The translations under genes were made by a program, and so were the position numbers. From Clostridia bacterium (GTDB lineage: Bacteria; Bacillota; Clostridia; Oscillospirales; Acutalibacteraceae): a DNA stretch of 50,848 nt. The stretch's first letter is position 1. Every line of letters starts with the position of its first letter. The notes under the pieces were generated by a model. It ran no database searches and was not told the origin of the DNA. It worked only from the letters and a program-made list of their open reading frames with translations. The stretch is from contig JAFTCG010000084.1 of NCBI GenBank assembly GCA_017454815.1, positions 1 through 50,848 on the forward strand. Direction: 5' to 3'. Positions 38,944-47,368 of this stretch are shown one piece after another.

Positions 38944-40626
38944 TTACTGAATTCTGATCTTAACGTCGGCTCTGTCAACTTTGATAGTCTGGTCTTTATC
39001 CACAAAGTTCAGGTCGACCGTTTCGTTTTTACATCTTCCGACGGCGAGGATTCCTTTGACGCAATCGGAGGTTTTCTGGAAATCGGGGCTGATGAAGATC
39101 CTGCCTTCAGTTGAAGAAACGTCGCTCTTGACTTTGAGCGTGAAGGATACGATCACTTCTTGGTCCGAAAGTATGACCGGAGTCTTGCTTTCGGAAGCGT
39201 CAACAGCCCATGAAGCATAAGCGATCTTCCAACGTTTCATAACGTCGCTCTGAGTCCAATAGCCCTCGTTGTTGTTCCTCGAATACATGGCGGCGACTGA
39301 TTTCCAGTTTCCGTTCGTCTTGTAAGTCTTGGCGAGCGAGCCTTCAAAAGTGAGGAACGACTTGGTGTCGCTGTCGCTTGTGTTCATCATCTCAAAAACG
39401 TCTCCGTCATAGATGATCGGAAGCATGACGGTGAAGATCCTGTAATTCGTTTTGAGCGCAACGCTGACCTTGATCTCGTCGCCGGCTTTTGCGGAAGTTT
39501 TGTCGGGCGTGATCCTGAAATCGGCAACGTACTGCTTCTCCGCGACTTTATCGTAGGACGTTGTGGTTTCGCGCGCGGTAGTGGTCTTCTTGTCTGTGGT
39601 TTCCTCCGGCTGTTTTGCGGTGGAAAAGGTAGTATCGCTCTTTTTGGTGGTCGAAGCCACTGCCGCAGCGGTCGTGGTCGTTTTGCCGGTCTTTTCCTCG
39701 GCTTTGCCGGAGCTGACAACTATCGTAACGTTCGAGCCGGGGGTAACTTTTGTGCCCGCTTTAACGGACTGGCTGATGACGGCGCCCTTGCTGACGGTGT
39801 TGCTGGGCTGTTGCTCAACGGTGACTTTCAAGTCGTTCGCCCGGAGAAGCCTCTTGGCGTCGCTCTGCGTTCTGTAAATCACGTCGGGTACGATGACGCG
39901 GTCGTCCTTTTCGCTGCCTTTGCTGACAACGACCTCAACAACACCTTCGTCACCGTTAGTTTTCTGGCTGATGATCTCGCCTTTTTCAACTGTATCGCTG
40001 TATTCTTCGGAAACGACTTTCATTCCGATGCCCTGCTCGTTGAGAGCTTTTTTGGCCTCATTCTTGTCCTGAGACACAACATCGGGTGCTTTCGAAAGAT
40101 CGGCTTTTTGTGAATCGCTCTGCGAGCCCTTGCTCACGATAATCTTAACTTTGTCAGAGCTCTTTGCGTTGCCCGTAACAGACTGGCTGATCACCGTTCC
40201 GGCGGGCACGGTGTCGCTGTATTCTTCAACAACTTCGGCAGTGGCTCCCGCCGCCTCGATTTTTTCAACGGCAAGTTCTTTCGAGAAATCGGTCAGGTCC
40301 GGTATCTGCGTCTGATATGATTTTTTGCTGATGACAACGCCCACGGAAGTGCCCTTTGCGGCTTTTTCCCCTGCCGCGGGGCTCTGAGACATGACCGTGT
40401 TTTCGTCAACGTCGTCCGCCGCGATGACTTCTACGACAAATACGGTGAGACCTTTTTCTTCAAGCATCTGCTGAGCTTTGTCCAGATTCATCTTGACAAT
40501 ACCGGGGACTTCGGTCTTGGCGGAGAAAACTCCGCAGAAGAAAAGCACTGCCAAAACAGCCGCAACCACGGCGATGGGAACAATGATCTTTATCGCTTTC
40601 GGGAATTTTTTTGTTTTTTCGTCCAT
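38944..40626 (-). CDS. PASTA-repeat membrane protein with cohesin-like C-terminus, no kinase
   Basis: Surface protein of 560 residues: short basic cytoplasmic tail, one membrane helix (~11-34), four PASTA domains (~36-101, 102-167, 178-238, 243-309; each with a VPD/IPDL-like start and a VxxG...ISQ core), a Thr/Lys-rich linker (~310-370) and a C-terminal beta-sandwich (~371-560) beginning VADFRITPDKTSAKAGDEIK, which resembles a cohesin. PASTA domains bind peptidoglycan muropeptides and normally sit on Ser/Thr kinases or PBPs; here neither is attached. Two ATGs (40632, 40626) share one AAAGGA site; I take the second for its better spacing. Confidence 0.8.
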   Translation of the reverse strand: MDEKTKKFPKAIKIIVPIAVVAAVLAVLFFCGVFSAKTEVPGIVKMNLDKAQQMLEEKGLTVFVVEVIAADDVDENTVMSQSPAAGEKAAKGTSVGVVISKKSYQTQIPDLTDFSKELAVEKIEAAGATAEVVEEYSDTVPAGTVISQSVTGNAKSSDKVKIIVSKGSQSDSQKADLSKAPDVVSQDKNEAKKALNEQGIGMKVVSEEYSDTVEKGEIISQKTNGDEGVVEVVVSKGSEKDDRVIVPDVIYRTQSDAKRLLRANDLKVTVEQQPSNTVSKGAVISQSVKAGTKVTPGSNVTIVVSSGKAEEKTGKTTTTAAAVASTTKKSDTTFSTAKQPEETTDKKTTTARETTTSYDKVAEKQYVADFRITPDKTSAKAGDEIKVSVALKTNYRIFTVMLPIIYDGDVFEMMNTSDSDTKSFLTFEGSLAKTYKTNGNWKSVAAMYSRNNNEGYWTQSDVMKRWKIAYASWAVDASESKTPVILSDQEVIVSFTLKVKSDVSSTEGRIFISPDFQKTSDCVKGILAVGRCKNETVDLNFVDKDQTIKVDRADVKIRIQ

Positions 40627-40689
40627 GTTCATTCTTCCTTTCTGCACAAACACATACGAGCTCGCCTTAAAAGGCTTAATGTTGAAACA

Positions 40690-40718
40690 ATTATACCACA
40701 CCGGGGATGAATAATCAA
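40690..40718 (-). promoter_or_regulatory. promoter of the PASTA gene
   Basis: Minus strand TTGATT (40718-40713), 17 bases, TATAAT (40695-40690), some 60 bp before the start codon. On the other strand a TATAAT at 40774-40779 probably serves the DnaD-like gene but lacks a clear -35. Confidence 0.7.
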
Positions 40719-40815
40719 TCGCAAAAAAATTAACTTTTTTTAAAAATATATTCCATTTTTGAGTGTATTGTTGTATAATATATATCCACTAATTTTTTCA
40801 AGAAGGAGGAAGACG

Positions 40816-41826
40816 ATGAGCTATACCGTAAATCCCCGCGCATGGGGCGCCGTTTTCCCTGTGCCGTCGGACGTTGTCGACAAGCACATCAGGATCGCAG
40901 GATCCACTCAGCTCAAGGTTCTGCTTTGGCTACTTCGTAACGTTTCTCAGGCGCCTGACTCCGACACGATAGCCAAAGGGCTGAAGCTCGACCGCGGCGA
41001 AACCGAGGACGCTTTGCAGTACTGGATCGACGCAGGGATATTAGTCCGCGACGGCGCAGTTGACGCAGTCAGCGAGCAAGCTGCCCAAAAGGTCGAATCA
41101 AAGCCGTCCGAGCCACTTCGCTCCCCCGCGAAGAAGGAAATGGCTTACATTAAGCCTAACGTCAAGCAGATCATCGACAGGATGAACGAGGACGACGAGA
41201 TCAGATTCATGTTCTCCGAAGCTCAGTCCCTGCTTTCAAAAACCATCGGCCATGACGGGCAAAGCACGCTGCTGATGCTCCACGACAGCTTTGGGCTGCC
41301 GGTCGAGGTCATACTGATGCTCGTCGGATACTGCGTTTCGATCGGGAAATCTTCCTTCGTTTATATCTCAAAAGTCGGCAGAGATTGGGGCGAAAAGGAG
41401 ATCGACTCCATCGAGAAGGCTGACGAGCAGATCACAAAGCTTCGCTCGGGCAACAAGCTCTGGAACGAACTTCGTCAGCTGGCTGGGATCGCAACCCCCA
41501 ACCCCACTAAAGTACAGCTGAATTATCTTGATTGCTGGAAGAACGAGCTCAACTACGACATCGAGATGATATTCCTGGCTTACGAGGAGATGGCTAACAA
41601 CTGCTCCAAAATCAGCTTCCCCTACATCGACAAGGTTCTCAAGAACTGGCACAAGGACGGTTTCAAAACCCCCGACGACGTTGAAAACGCGAAAATTCAA
41701 AGGAAAGCAACCGGCAACAATGCCGCTCCAAAGTCCGGAAAACGTGAAGTTTCCTACGATAAAGACGAATTTATGAGACGGGCTCTCAACGACCCGCTGA
41801 TTTACAAGAAAAGGGAGGATAGCTGA
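40816..41826 (+). CDS. DnaD-domain replication protein
   Basis: Primosome protein of 336 residues. The N-terminal ~75 residues (HIRIAGSTQLKVLLWLLRNV ... LKLDRGETEDALQYWIDAGI) are a winged-helix like that of DnaD/DnaB. Residues ~225-300 (LNYLDCWKNELNYDIEMIFL ... FPYIDKVLKNWHKDGF) are the DnaD/DnaB_2 C-terminal domain. In low-G+C Gram-positives such proteins help load the replicative helicase at origins and stalled forks. AGGAGGAAGACG sets ATG 40816. It overlaps the DnaI-like gene by one base (TGATG), a pairing widely kept in Clostridia. Confidence 0.88.
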   Translation: MSYTVNPRAWGAVFPVPSDVVDKHIRIAGSTQLKVLLWLLRNVSQAPDSDTIAKGLKLDRGETEDALQYWIDAGILVRDGAVDAVSEQAAQKVESKPSEPLRSPAKKEMAYIKPNVKQIIDRMNEDDEIRFMFSEAQSLLSKTIGHDGQSTLLMLHDSFGLPVEVILMLVGYCVSIGKSSFVYISKVGRDWGEKEIDSIEKADEQITKLRSGNKLWNELRQLAGIATPNPTKVQLNYLDCWKNELNYDIEMIFLAYEEMANNCSKISFPYIDKVLKNWHKDGFKTPDDVENAKIQRKATGNNAAPKSGKREVSYDKDEFMRRALNDPLIYKKREDS

Positions 41827-42809
41827 TGGCGTACAACAAACAGATTTTCAAAAAAGCTTCCGACATCGTTGCCCAACGCCGCCGCGACGCTCTGGCGCAA
41901 TGCGAGATCAGGCGAAACGACTGTGTCCTCCGCTTTCCCGAGATCGCCGAGCTTGAAAAAGATATGGCTTCAAGCGCGCTCGCTGTAACCAAAGCCCTTG
42001 ACATGGCTGACGGCGCGAAGGAATATGTCGAATCTCTGAAGAACAAGAATCTCTCCTCTCAGCGAAAGATCGCAGAGATCCTCGAAAGCAACGGCTACGG
42101 CGCAGACTACCTGAAGCCTCGGTTCTTCTGCAAAAAATGCGAGGACAAGGGTGTTGTTGACGGCGTTATCTGCGATTGCCTTAAAGATTGCATGAGAGCT
42201 GTCGCCCTCAACGAGATCTCCGACAAGATCCCCGTCAAAGAATACACGTTCGACAATTTCAGCCTTTCATACTACCCCGGCGAAAAGGACGCGGCCATGT
42301 CCTTTGCTCCGAGGGATAAGATGCAGGGAGTTCTCAACTACTGCAAAAACTATGCCGCCGACTTCGGCAAGCATTCCGAAAGCCTCATCTTCAGCGGAGA
42401 AACGGGGCTTGGGAAAACCCATCTCTCGCTTGCGATCGCGGGCGAAGTTACCAAAAAGGGCTTCAACGTGATCTACGGCTCCGCGCAAAACCTCCTGAAT
42501 ATGCTTGAGGACGAAAAATTCGGCAGAAGCCGTCTGGACTATTCCGTCGAGGAGTCGCTGCTGGGGTGCGATCTGCTGATAATAGACGACCTCGGCTCGG
42601 AATTCTCCACCCAGTTCACGCTGTCGGCGGTTTACAACGTCATAAACTCCCGACTGCTTGAAAGAAAGCCCGTCATAATCAGCACAAACTATTCCATTGA
42701 CGAGATGGAAAGCAAATACTCCCCGCGGATCACTTCCAGGATCTTCGGAAACTACCGCCATCTTCTTTTCTTCGGCAAGGATATCAGGCAGCTTAAAAGC
42801 CAATACTGA
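41826..42809 (+). CDS. dnaI: helicase loader, DnaI/DnaC-like AAA+ ATPase
   Basis: Loader ATPase of 327 residues. A helical N-terminus is followed by a Cys cluster (FFCKKCEDKGVVDGVICDC, about 102-120) that fits the zinc-binding site of DnaI-type loaders. Then come Walker A SGETGLGKTH (about 191-200), Walker B LLIIDDLGSEF, sensor-1 VIISTNYS and an arginine-finger ITSRIFG. It would place the replicative helicase on DNA together with the DnaD-like protein encoded just upstream. Ordinary length and no oddities. Confidence 0.93.
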   Translation: MAYNKQIFKKASDIVAQRRRDALAQCEIRRNDCVLRFPEIAELEKDMASSALAVTKALDMADGAKEYVESLKNKNLSSQRKIAEILESNGYGADYLKPRFFCKKCEDKGVVDGVICDCLKDCMRAVALNEISDKIPVKEYTFDNFSLSYYPGEKDAAMSFAPRDKMQGVLNYCKNYAADFGKHSESLIFSGETGLGKTHLSLAIAGEVTKKGFNVIYGSAQNLLNMLEDEKFGRSRLDYSVEESLLGCDLLIIDDLGSEFSTQFTLSAVYNVINSRLLERKPVIISTNYSIDEMESKYSPRITSRIFGNYRHLLFFGKDIRQLKSQY

Positions 42810-42824
42810 TCACAGGTGATATGA

Positions 42825-43472
42825 ATGTCATTGACTCATCCCAATAAAATACCGAAAAAACCTCTTATCCATTCTGTGATCTGGTATGTTTGCAGATCGC
42901 TGTTGTTGATTTGGGGGATCGTTTATCTTTTTCTGGGAAGCGCGACACAGTTTTTGCAGTCGCTTTTTGCGATCGCCTTCACCCATCTTTGGGATATGTT
43001 CCAGCTTTGGGGCGGAAAAACTTTTATCACAAAAGTCAGCTACCGTTTTCAGACTCAGCTGAATATCTTCATCTGCCTGGGATGTGTTGTCGGGACGACG
43101 CTCAACAAGCAGACCGACCTCGAATTTGTCGACGATATCCTCCACTTTTTTGCCGGATATATCGCCGCTTCGGCGATGTACGAGTTTTCCGAACTCATCA
43201 ACGGGCAAAACAGGCAGACCGGTCCCGCGATGAAAGCGATGTTCTCGCTCATGGGAGCCGTGACCTTGCTCGTCGGGTGGGAAATATATGAATTCTCAAT
43301 GGATCGCATATACGGCATGAACCTCCAGTGTTCCTCTGCGTTCTCCGAAGCAGGCCTGATCGACACGATGTGGGATCTCATCTTTGGCACCGCCGGAGCA
43401 CTGTGCTCGATGTTTGTCAACATCGGGAAGTGTGTCAAAGACAGGGATCGCGAAAGGAAAGGGCGACGATGA
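42825..43472 (+). CDS. YjdF/DUF2238-like membrane protein
   Basis: Membrane protein of 215 residues with five to six helices. The conserved pieces LHFFAGYIAASAMYEF, VGWEIYEFSMDRIYG and GLIDTMWDLIFGTAGAL contain spaced H, E, E and D residues inside helices, a layout of the DUF2238 (YjdF) family, whose function is unknown. It follows the DnaI-like gene by 15 bp and overlaps the XRE regulator by four bases (ATGA), so the three may share a transcript although no functional link is evident. Confidence 0.7.
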   Translation: MSLTHPNKIPKKPLIHSVIWYVCRSLLLIWGIVYLFLGSATQFLQSLFAIAFTHLWDMFQLWGGKTFITKVSYRFQTQLNIFICLGCVVGTTLNKQTDLEFVDDILHFFAGYIAASAMYEFSELINGQNRQTGPAMKAMFSLMGAVTLLVGWEIYEFSMDRIYGMNLQCSSAFSEAGLIDTMWDLIFGTAGALCSMFVNIGKCVKDRDRERKGRR

Positions 43473-43993
43473 TAATCTATTCAAAAACCCTCAAATCCCT
43501 GAGGGATTACAGCAATTTGACTCAGGATGAAGTTGCAAGGGCCCTCGGGATCAGCCGCTCGGCATACGCCTACTACGAAAGGGGCACGACAAGCCCCGAT
43601 TTTGAGTGTCTTCTGAAACTTTGCAAGCTCTACAACATCAACATAAATGATATGACAACCTTGATCTTGAAAGACAACATTTCCATCACAGGCTTCAAGA
43701 GCGATGACATCCATCCCCTGCTGATATCCTTTTTGTCCGACGTTGACAACCTGAATATCGAGGAAGATGAAAAAATGGTTTTACTGCTGTACAGACGTCT
43801 CCCCGATTCGCTGAAAGACCGGTTTTTTATTGAAATCAAGAAGTCCTTCGATGATCTGATCGGCACATTCGACGGCGATTGGACTTCGGAAACCAAAATC
43901 CGGAATTTGATGTCTGAGGGATACCCGCAAAAACATCCTCTCGGGGATGCGGACGATTTCCTGAATGGGCTTAGGTGGGAAGACGTCGAATAA
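43469..43993 (+). CDS. XRE-family regulator
   Basis: Regulator of 174 residues. Residues ~7-60 are a Cro/CI helix-turn-helix (LRDYSNLTQDEVARALGISR, then SAYAYYERGTTSPDFECLLK). The C-terminal ~110 residues are acidic and helical, without a peptidase or ligand motif I recognise. The start ATG overlaps the stop of the membrane protein; the longer open frame upstream is a shadow of that gene. A terminator lies 45 bp downstream. Confidence 0.85.
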   Translation: MIIYSKTLKSLRDYSNLTQDEVARALGISRSAYAYYERGTTSPDFECLLKLCKLYNININDMTTLILKDNISITGFKSDDIHPLLISFLSDVDNLNIEEDEKMVLLLYRRLPDSLKDRFFIEIKKSFDDLIGTFDGDWTSETKIRNLMSEGYPQKHPLGDADDFLNGLRWEDVE

Positions 43994-44038
43994 AACCATT
44001 TGACAAAACAATTTGCTTTTCAGGCAGAACAAAGAAGA

Positions 44039-44077
44039 GATGGTCGTAATTGGTATTGAAGTGCGGCCATCCTTTTT
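44039..44077 (+). terminator. terminator after the XRE gene
   Basis: GATGGTCG (44039-44046) pairs with CGGCCATC (44064-44071), then CCTTTTT. Separates the replication-gene cluster from the two-component system. Confidence 0.75.
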
Positions 44078-44120
44078 GCTCTTGTTGCGCTGTATTGCTT
44101 TTTTGATACGGCTGTTTTTT

Positions 44121-44176
44121 CTTAATCTTTTCTTAACCTTTATGGTAACTTTTTCTTAAAAAAGCGGATGTATAAT
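44121..44176 (+). promoter_or_regulatory. response-regulator promoter with CTTAA repeats
   Basis: TATAAT (44171-44176) has a poor -35 (ACTTTT). Upstream lie CTTAA at 44121 and 44132 (11 bp period) and a third at 44155 (23 bp further). Direct repeats of one helical turn are typical of OmpR/PhoB-family binding, so autoactivation is likely. Confidence 0.5.
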
Positions 44177-44204
44177 TTTTTCAGGATCTGAAGGAGGGCA
44201 AAAA

Positions 44205-44906
44205 ATGTTCAACGTTCTTGTCTGCGACGACGACATCGCGATTCTCGATTCCGTAGAGATTTATCTTAAAAACGAAGGCTACCGCACTTTCAGAGCCGTC
44301 AACGGAAAACAGGCTCTCGAAGCAGTTGAAAAAAACGAGATCCACTGCATCATCCTCGACGTCATGATGCCCGAAATGGACGGCATCGCGACGGTGCTCA
44401 ATCTGCGGAAAAGCTCAAACATCCCCGTGATACTCCTCTCCGCGAAGAGCGAAGACACGGACAAAATCGCAGGGCTCAGCTTCGGTGCTGACGACTACGT
44501 CACAAAGCCTTTCAATCCGCTCGAGCTGATGGCGAGGGTGAAATCGCAGATCCGCCGCTTTGTCAACCTCGGCGGCATTGTGGAAGCCGAGAGCGACAAA
44601 GACAATGTGCTTGTCACCGGCGGACTTTTGCTCGACGCCGACGCAAACACCTGCACGGTTGACGGCGAAAACGTCAACCTCACTGCGACGGAGTTCGGTA
44701 TCCTGAAATACCTGATGGAGAACATGGGCAAAGTCATCCCGGCGGACAAAATCTACGAAAACGTGTGGAACGAGCCTTCTTTCGCCTCGGACAAGACCGT
44801 TACCGTACATATCAGGCGCATACGCGAAAAAATCGAAATCAATCCTAAAGATCCGAAATACTTAAAGGTGGTGTGGGGACTTGGATACAAAGTCGAAAAA
44901 ATTTAG
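44205..44906 (+). CDS. OmpR/PhoB-family response regulator
   Basis: Two-component regulator of 233 residues. The receiver domain has the acidic pocket DDD (8-10), phospho-acceptor D52 (IILDVMMPEMDG), S79 and K101 (TKPF). The C-terminal winged helix (LTATEFGILKYLMENMGKVI ... TVTVHIRRIREKIE ... KVVWGLGYKV) is OmpR/PhoB type. GGAGGG precedes the ATG. Its 3' end overlaps the kinase gene by 26 bases, so the two are one unit. The signal and target genes are not evident; no transporter or resistance gene is adjacent. Confidence 0.95.
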   Translation: MFNVLVCDDDIAILDSVEIYLKNEGYRTFRAVNGKQALEAVEKNEIHCIILDVMMPEMDGIATVLNLRKSSNIPVILLSAKSEDTDKIAGLSFGADDYVTKPFNPLELMARVKSQIRRFVNLGGIVEAESDKDNVLVTGGLLLDADANTCTVDGENVNLTATEFGILKYLMENMGKVIPADKIYENVWNEPSFASDKTVTVHIRRIREKIEINPKDPKYLKVVWGLGYKVEKI

Positions 44907-47280
44907 CTACTCTATTACACTCAAAACAATTTGTTTTCTGCTCTCATGTCTGTTCACCTTCATCGGCACGGTAAGCATCCTGTCGCTGGGGATAGACGTC
45001 TATGAAAAAGAAGCCGTTTACAACGACGCCATGAGAAGTACGGACAGCAAAAACCTCACTTCAAGCTATTCGTTCTCGGAGATATGCAAAAACCATCTGT
45101 CCGCCATCATGCTCAAATCGCTCTATTTCAAGGACGGATCGCTCAACACGTTCAAAAAGGTTGCCAAAAGCGTGATCGACAAAGAGTATAACGGAACCTT
45201 GAACTACTGTATGTCGACCGACGTGGACAGCCTTGAGGACAAATCTTATGCAACGCTGACCTACCTTTGCGACGGATATTTTGAATACGCGAGCGAAAAT
45301 CCGTACAAGAATTCAAACGACGAGGTAGTCAAGGTGCCCAAGGGCGCGGACAGAATTTATTTTTCAAACGGCTCGATCTACAGCGTGAAGCTTGACAAAA
45401 AGCTCATGTATGAGCAGGTGGTCGAAAACCTCTCCCGCAATTTCTACCGTCAGGCGTCCGAAAACTCCAAAACTCTCTCGAAGATAAAGAATCTCAAATA
45501 CGTTATCATCAACAACACCGACAAAACATTTTACACCAACGTCGAAACGCTCAACAACAAATCAACCTCCGAGCAGATCGCCGAATACTTCTCATCTTAC
45601 GGCTGGAACTTTCACGACAACTCGAGCGGCAAATCTTCGTTCGGGCCGGATGTGTTCGCTCAAAGCAGTGACCGCTATGAGTCCGACTACTCGGCAGGAA
45701 TATTCGGATATTACAACATCCTCTCCACCAAAGTCCTCGTCGACACCGTTGAAGGCGCAGTGCAGCGATACACCGCCGATCAGTACGGCTATGAGATCAG
45801 CTCCGCCGACAACTACGAGATCTACGCCGCGTTTGACGAGAATCTTTCGGCGGAAGATGAATACTTCTATATTCAGATGAATATTTTCTCGGCTTCGCGG
45901 AATATCCTTCAATTCGTGGTGCTGTTTTCGATCTGCGCCGTTTTGGTCGCCGCATCGCTCATCTTCCTGACGGTAAAGGCGGGCAGAAAAGAAAAGGGCG
46001 GCGAGATCACTCTCCTGCCGACGGACAAAGTTTTCAGTTTCCTTCACCTCGGTTTCAATTTCTTCGTTCTGCTCATTTCTTACATAATCATCCTGATACT
46101 GATGAAGAATTACTGCTCCGAAAGCGTACATATCATCTCAAAGAACATCTCCCTTGCTTTCAGCGGACTTCTTGCGGTAGTCGGCTACAGCGCTGTCGTT
46201 GAATGGCTGATGAGCTTTTCGAGAAACGTCAAGAACAAGTCGTTCTTCAGGCATACGCTCATCGGATACATTTTCTTCAAGAAGGAACCCGGCACATACG
46301 AACACAAGAAAAACAGACGCAACCTCAACATCTTCATACTGCTGTGCGTCGGCTACTCAGGCGCGCTGGTATTCTTTGCGCTGCTGACCGCATGGCGGGA
46401 GATGTTCTTCCTTCCGCTCATATTCCTGACGCTCGTCGGAGCTGCGTTCCTGCTCGTTTCGGCGTATTATATCTCCAAGCTCATCGACCACATCGGTCAG
46501 CCCGGTGAAAAGCCGCTCGATGCAAGGCTTTATCCCGTCTGGCTTCGCGGATTTGCGGACTACATCAGCAAAATGCAAAAAAACACCAACGAGGCGATCG
46601 AGTCCGCCGTAAAAGACCAGAAGATGAAAACCCAGCTCATCACCAACGTGTCGCACGACCTGAAAACCCCGCTGACGGCTGTGATTAATTACGCCGACCT
46701 GCTCTCCAAATGCGATATAGACAACGAGCAGGCGCGCGACTACATTGCGGTTATCAGCGAAAAATGTGACAGGCTCAAAAAGCTCATCGAAGACCTCACC
46801 GAAGCGGCGAAAGCCTCGTCGGGCAACATCCGGGCGAACATTGTATCGCTCAACCTCAACGAGATCGCAGTGCAGGTCGCCGGCGAAACGGAGGACGCTC
46901 TCAAAGCCAAAAGCCTTGAGCTTGTTCTGAACGTACCGGATGATCCCGTTTTCGTATCGGCTGACGGCAAATTGACTTACAGGATACTTGAAAACCTGAT
47001 GAGCAACGTCCAAAAATACGCCATGCCCAATTCACGGGTATACCTCGTCGTGGGCAACGACAAGAGCGTTTATGTCAGCAACGTATCCGCAAAGGCTCTC
47101 AACATCTCGCCTGAGGAACTCAAGGCAAGGTTTGTCAGGGGCGACGAATCGAGGACGACCGAGGGCAGCGGGCTCGGGCTTGCGATCGCAGACGACCTGT
47201 GCAAGATACAGAACGCTGCTCTTGAGCTCTCCATCGACGGCGATCTGTTCAAAGCAACGGTGAGATTTGAAACAAACTGA
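44881..47280 (+). CDS. multi-spanning sensor histidine kinase
   Basis: Sensor kinase of 799 residues, starting at a TTG inside the regulator gene (AAGGTGGTG upstream). One helix near 12-35, an extracytoplasmic domain of ~300 residues (about 38-340), then a further four or five helices between ~347 and 535, an unusual layout compared with two-helix sensors. The phospho-acceptor is H592 in NVSHDLKTPLTAVINYADLL. The ATPase domain shows an N box (LENLMSNVQKYA) and GSGLGLAIADDL. No HAMP domain is obvious. It would phosphorylate the OmpR-type partner. The sensor domain gives no ligand clue. Confidence 0.93.
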   Translation: MDTKSKKFSYSITLKTICFLLSCLFTFIGTVSILSLGIDVYEKEAVYNDAMRSTDSKNLTSSYSFSEICKNHLSAIMLKSLYFKDGSLNTFKKVAKSVIDKEYNGTLNYCMSTDVDSLEDKSYATLTYLCDGYFEYASENPYKNSNDEVVKVPKGADRIYFSNGSIYSVKLDKKLMYEQVVENLSRNFYRQASENSKTLSKIKNLKYVIINNTDKTFYTNVETLNNKSTSEQIAEYFSSYGWNFHDNSSGKSSFGPDVFAQSSDRYESDYSAGIFGYYNILSTKVLVDTVEGAVQRYTADQYGYEISSADNYEIYAAFDENLSAEDEYFYIQMNIFSASRNILQFVVLFSICAVLVAASLIFLTVKAGRKEKGGEITLLPTDKVFSFLHLGFNFFVLLISYIIILILMKNYCSESVHIISKNISLAFSGLLAVVGYSAVVEWLMSFSRNVKNKSFFRHTLIGYIFFKKEPGTYEHKKNRRNLNIFILLCVGYSGALVFFALLTAWREMFFLPLIFLTLVGAAFLLVSAYYISKLIDHIGQPGEKPLDARLYPVWLRGFADYISKMQKNTNEAIESAVKDQKMKTQLITNVSHDLKTPLTAVINYADLLSKCDIDNEQARDYIAVISEKCDRLKKLIEDLTEAAKASSGNIRANIVSLNLNEIAVQVAGETEDALKAKSLELVLNVPDDPVFVSADGKLTYRILENLMSNVQKYAMPNSRVYLVVGNDKSVYVSNVSAKALNISPEELKARFVRGDESRTTEGSGLGLAIADDLCKIQNAALELSIDGDLFKATVRFETN

Positions 47281-47299
47281 ACAAAATCAAATCGCAACA

Positions 47300-47337
47300 G
47301 GGGCTGCCGTAGAAATACGACAGCCCCATTGTTTTTT
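47300..47337 (+). terminator. terminator of the two-component operon
   Basis: GGGGCTGCCGT pairs with ACGACAGCCCC (one mismatch), followed by ATTGTTTTTT, 20 bp after the kinase stop. Confidence 0.88.
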
Positions 47338-47368
47338 GGTGCTTTTCTTTTAGTTTTTCTATTGTTGT

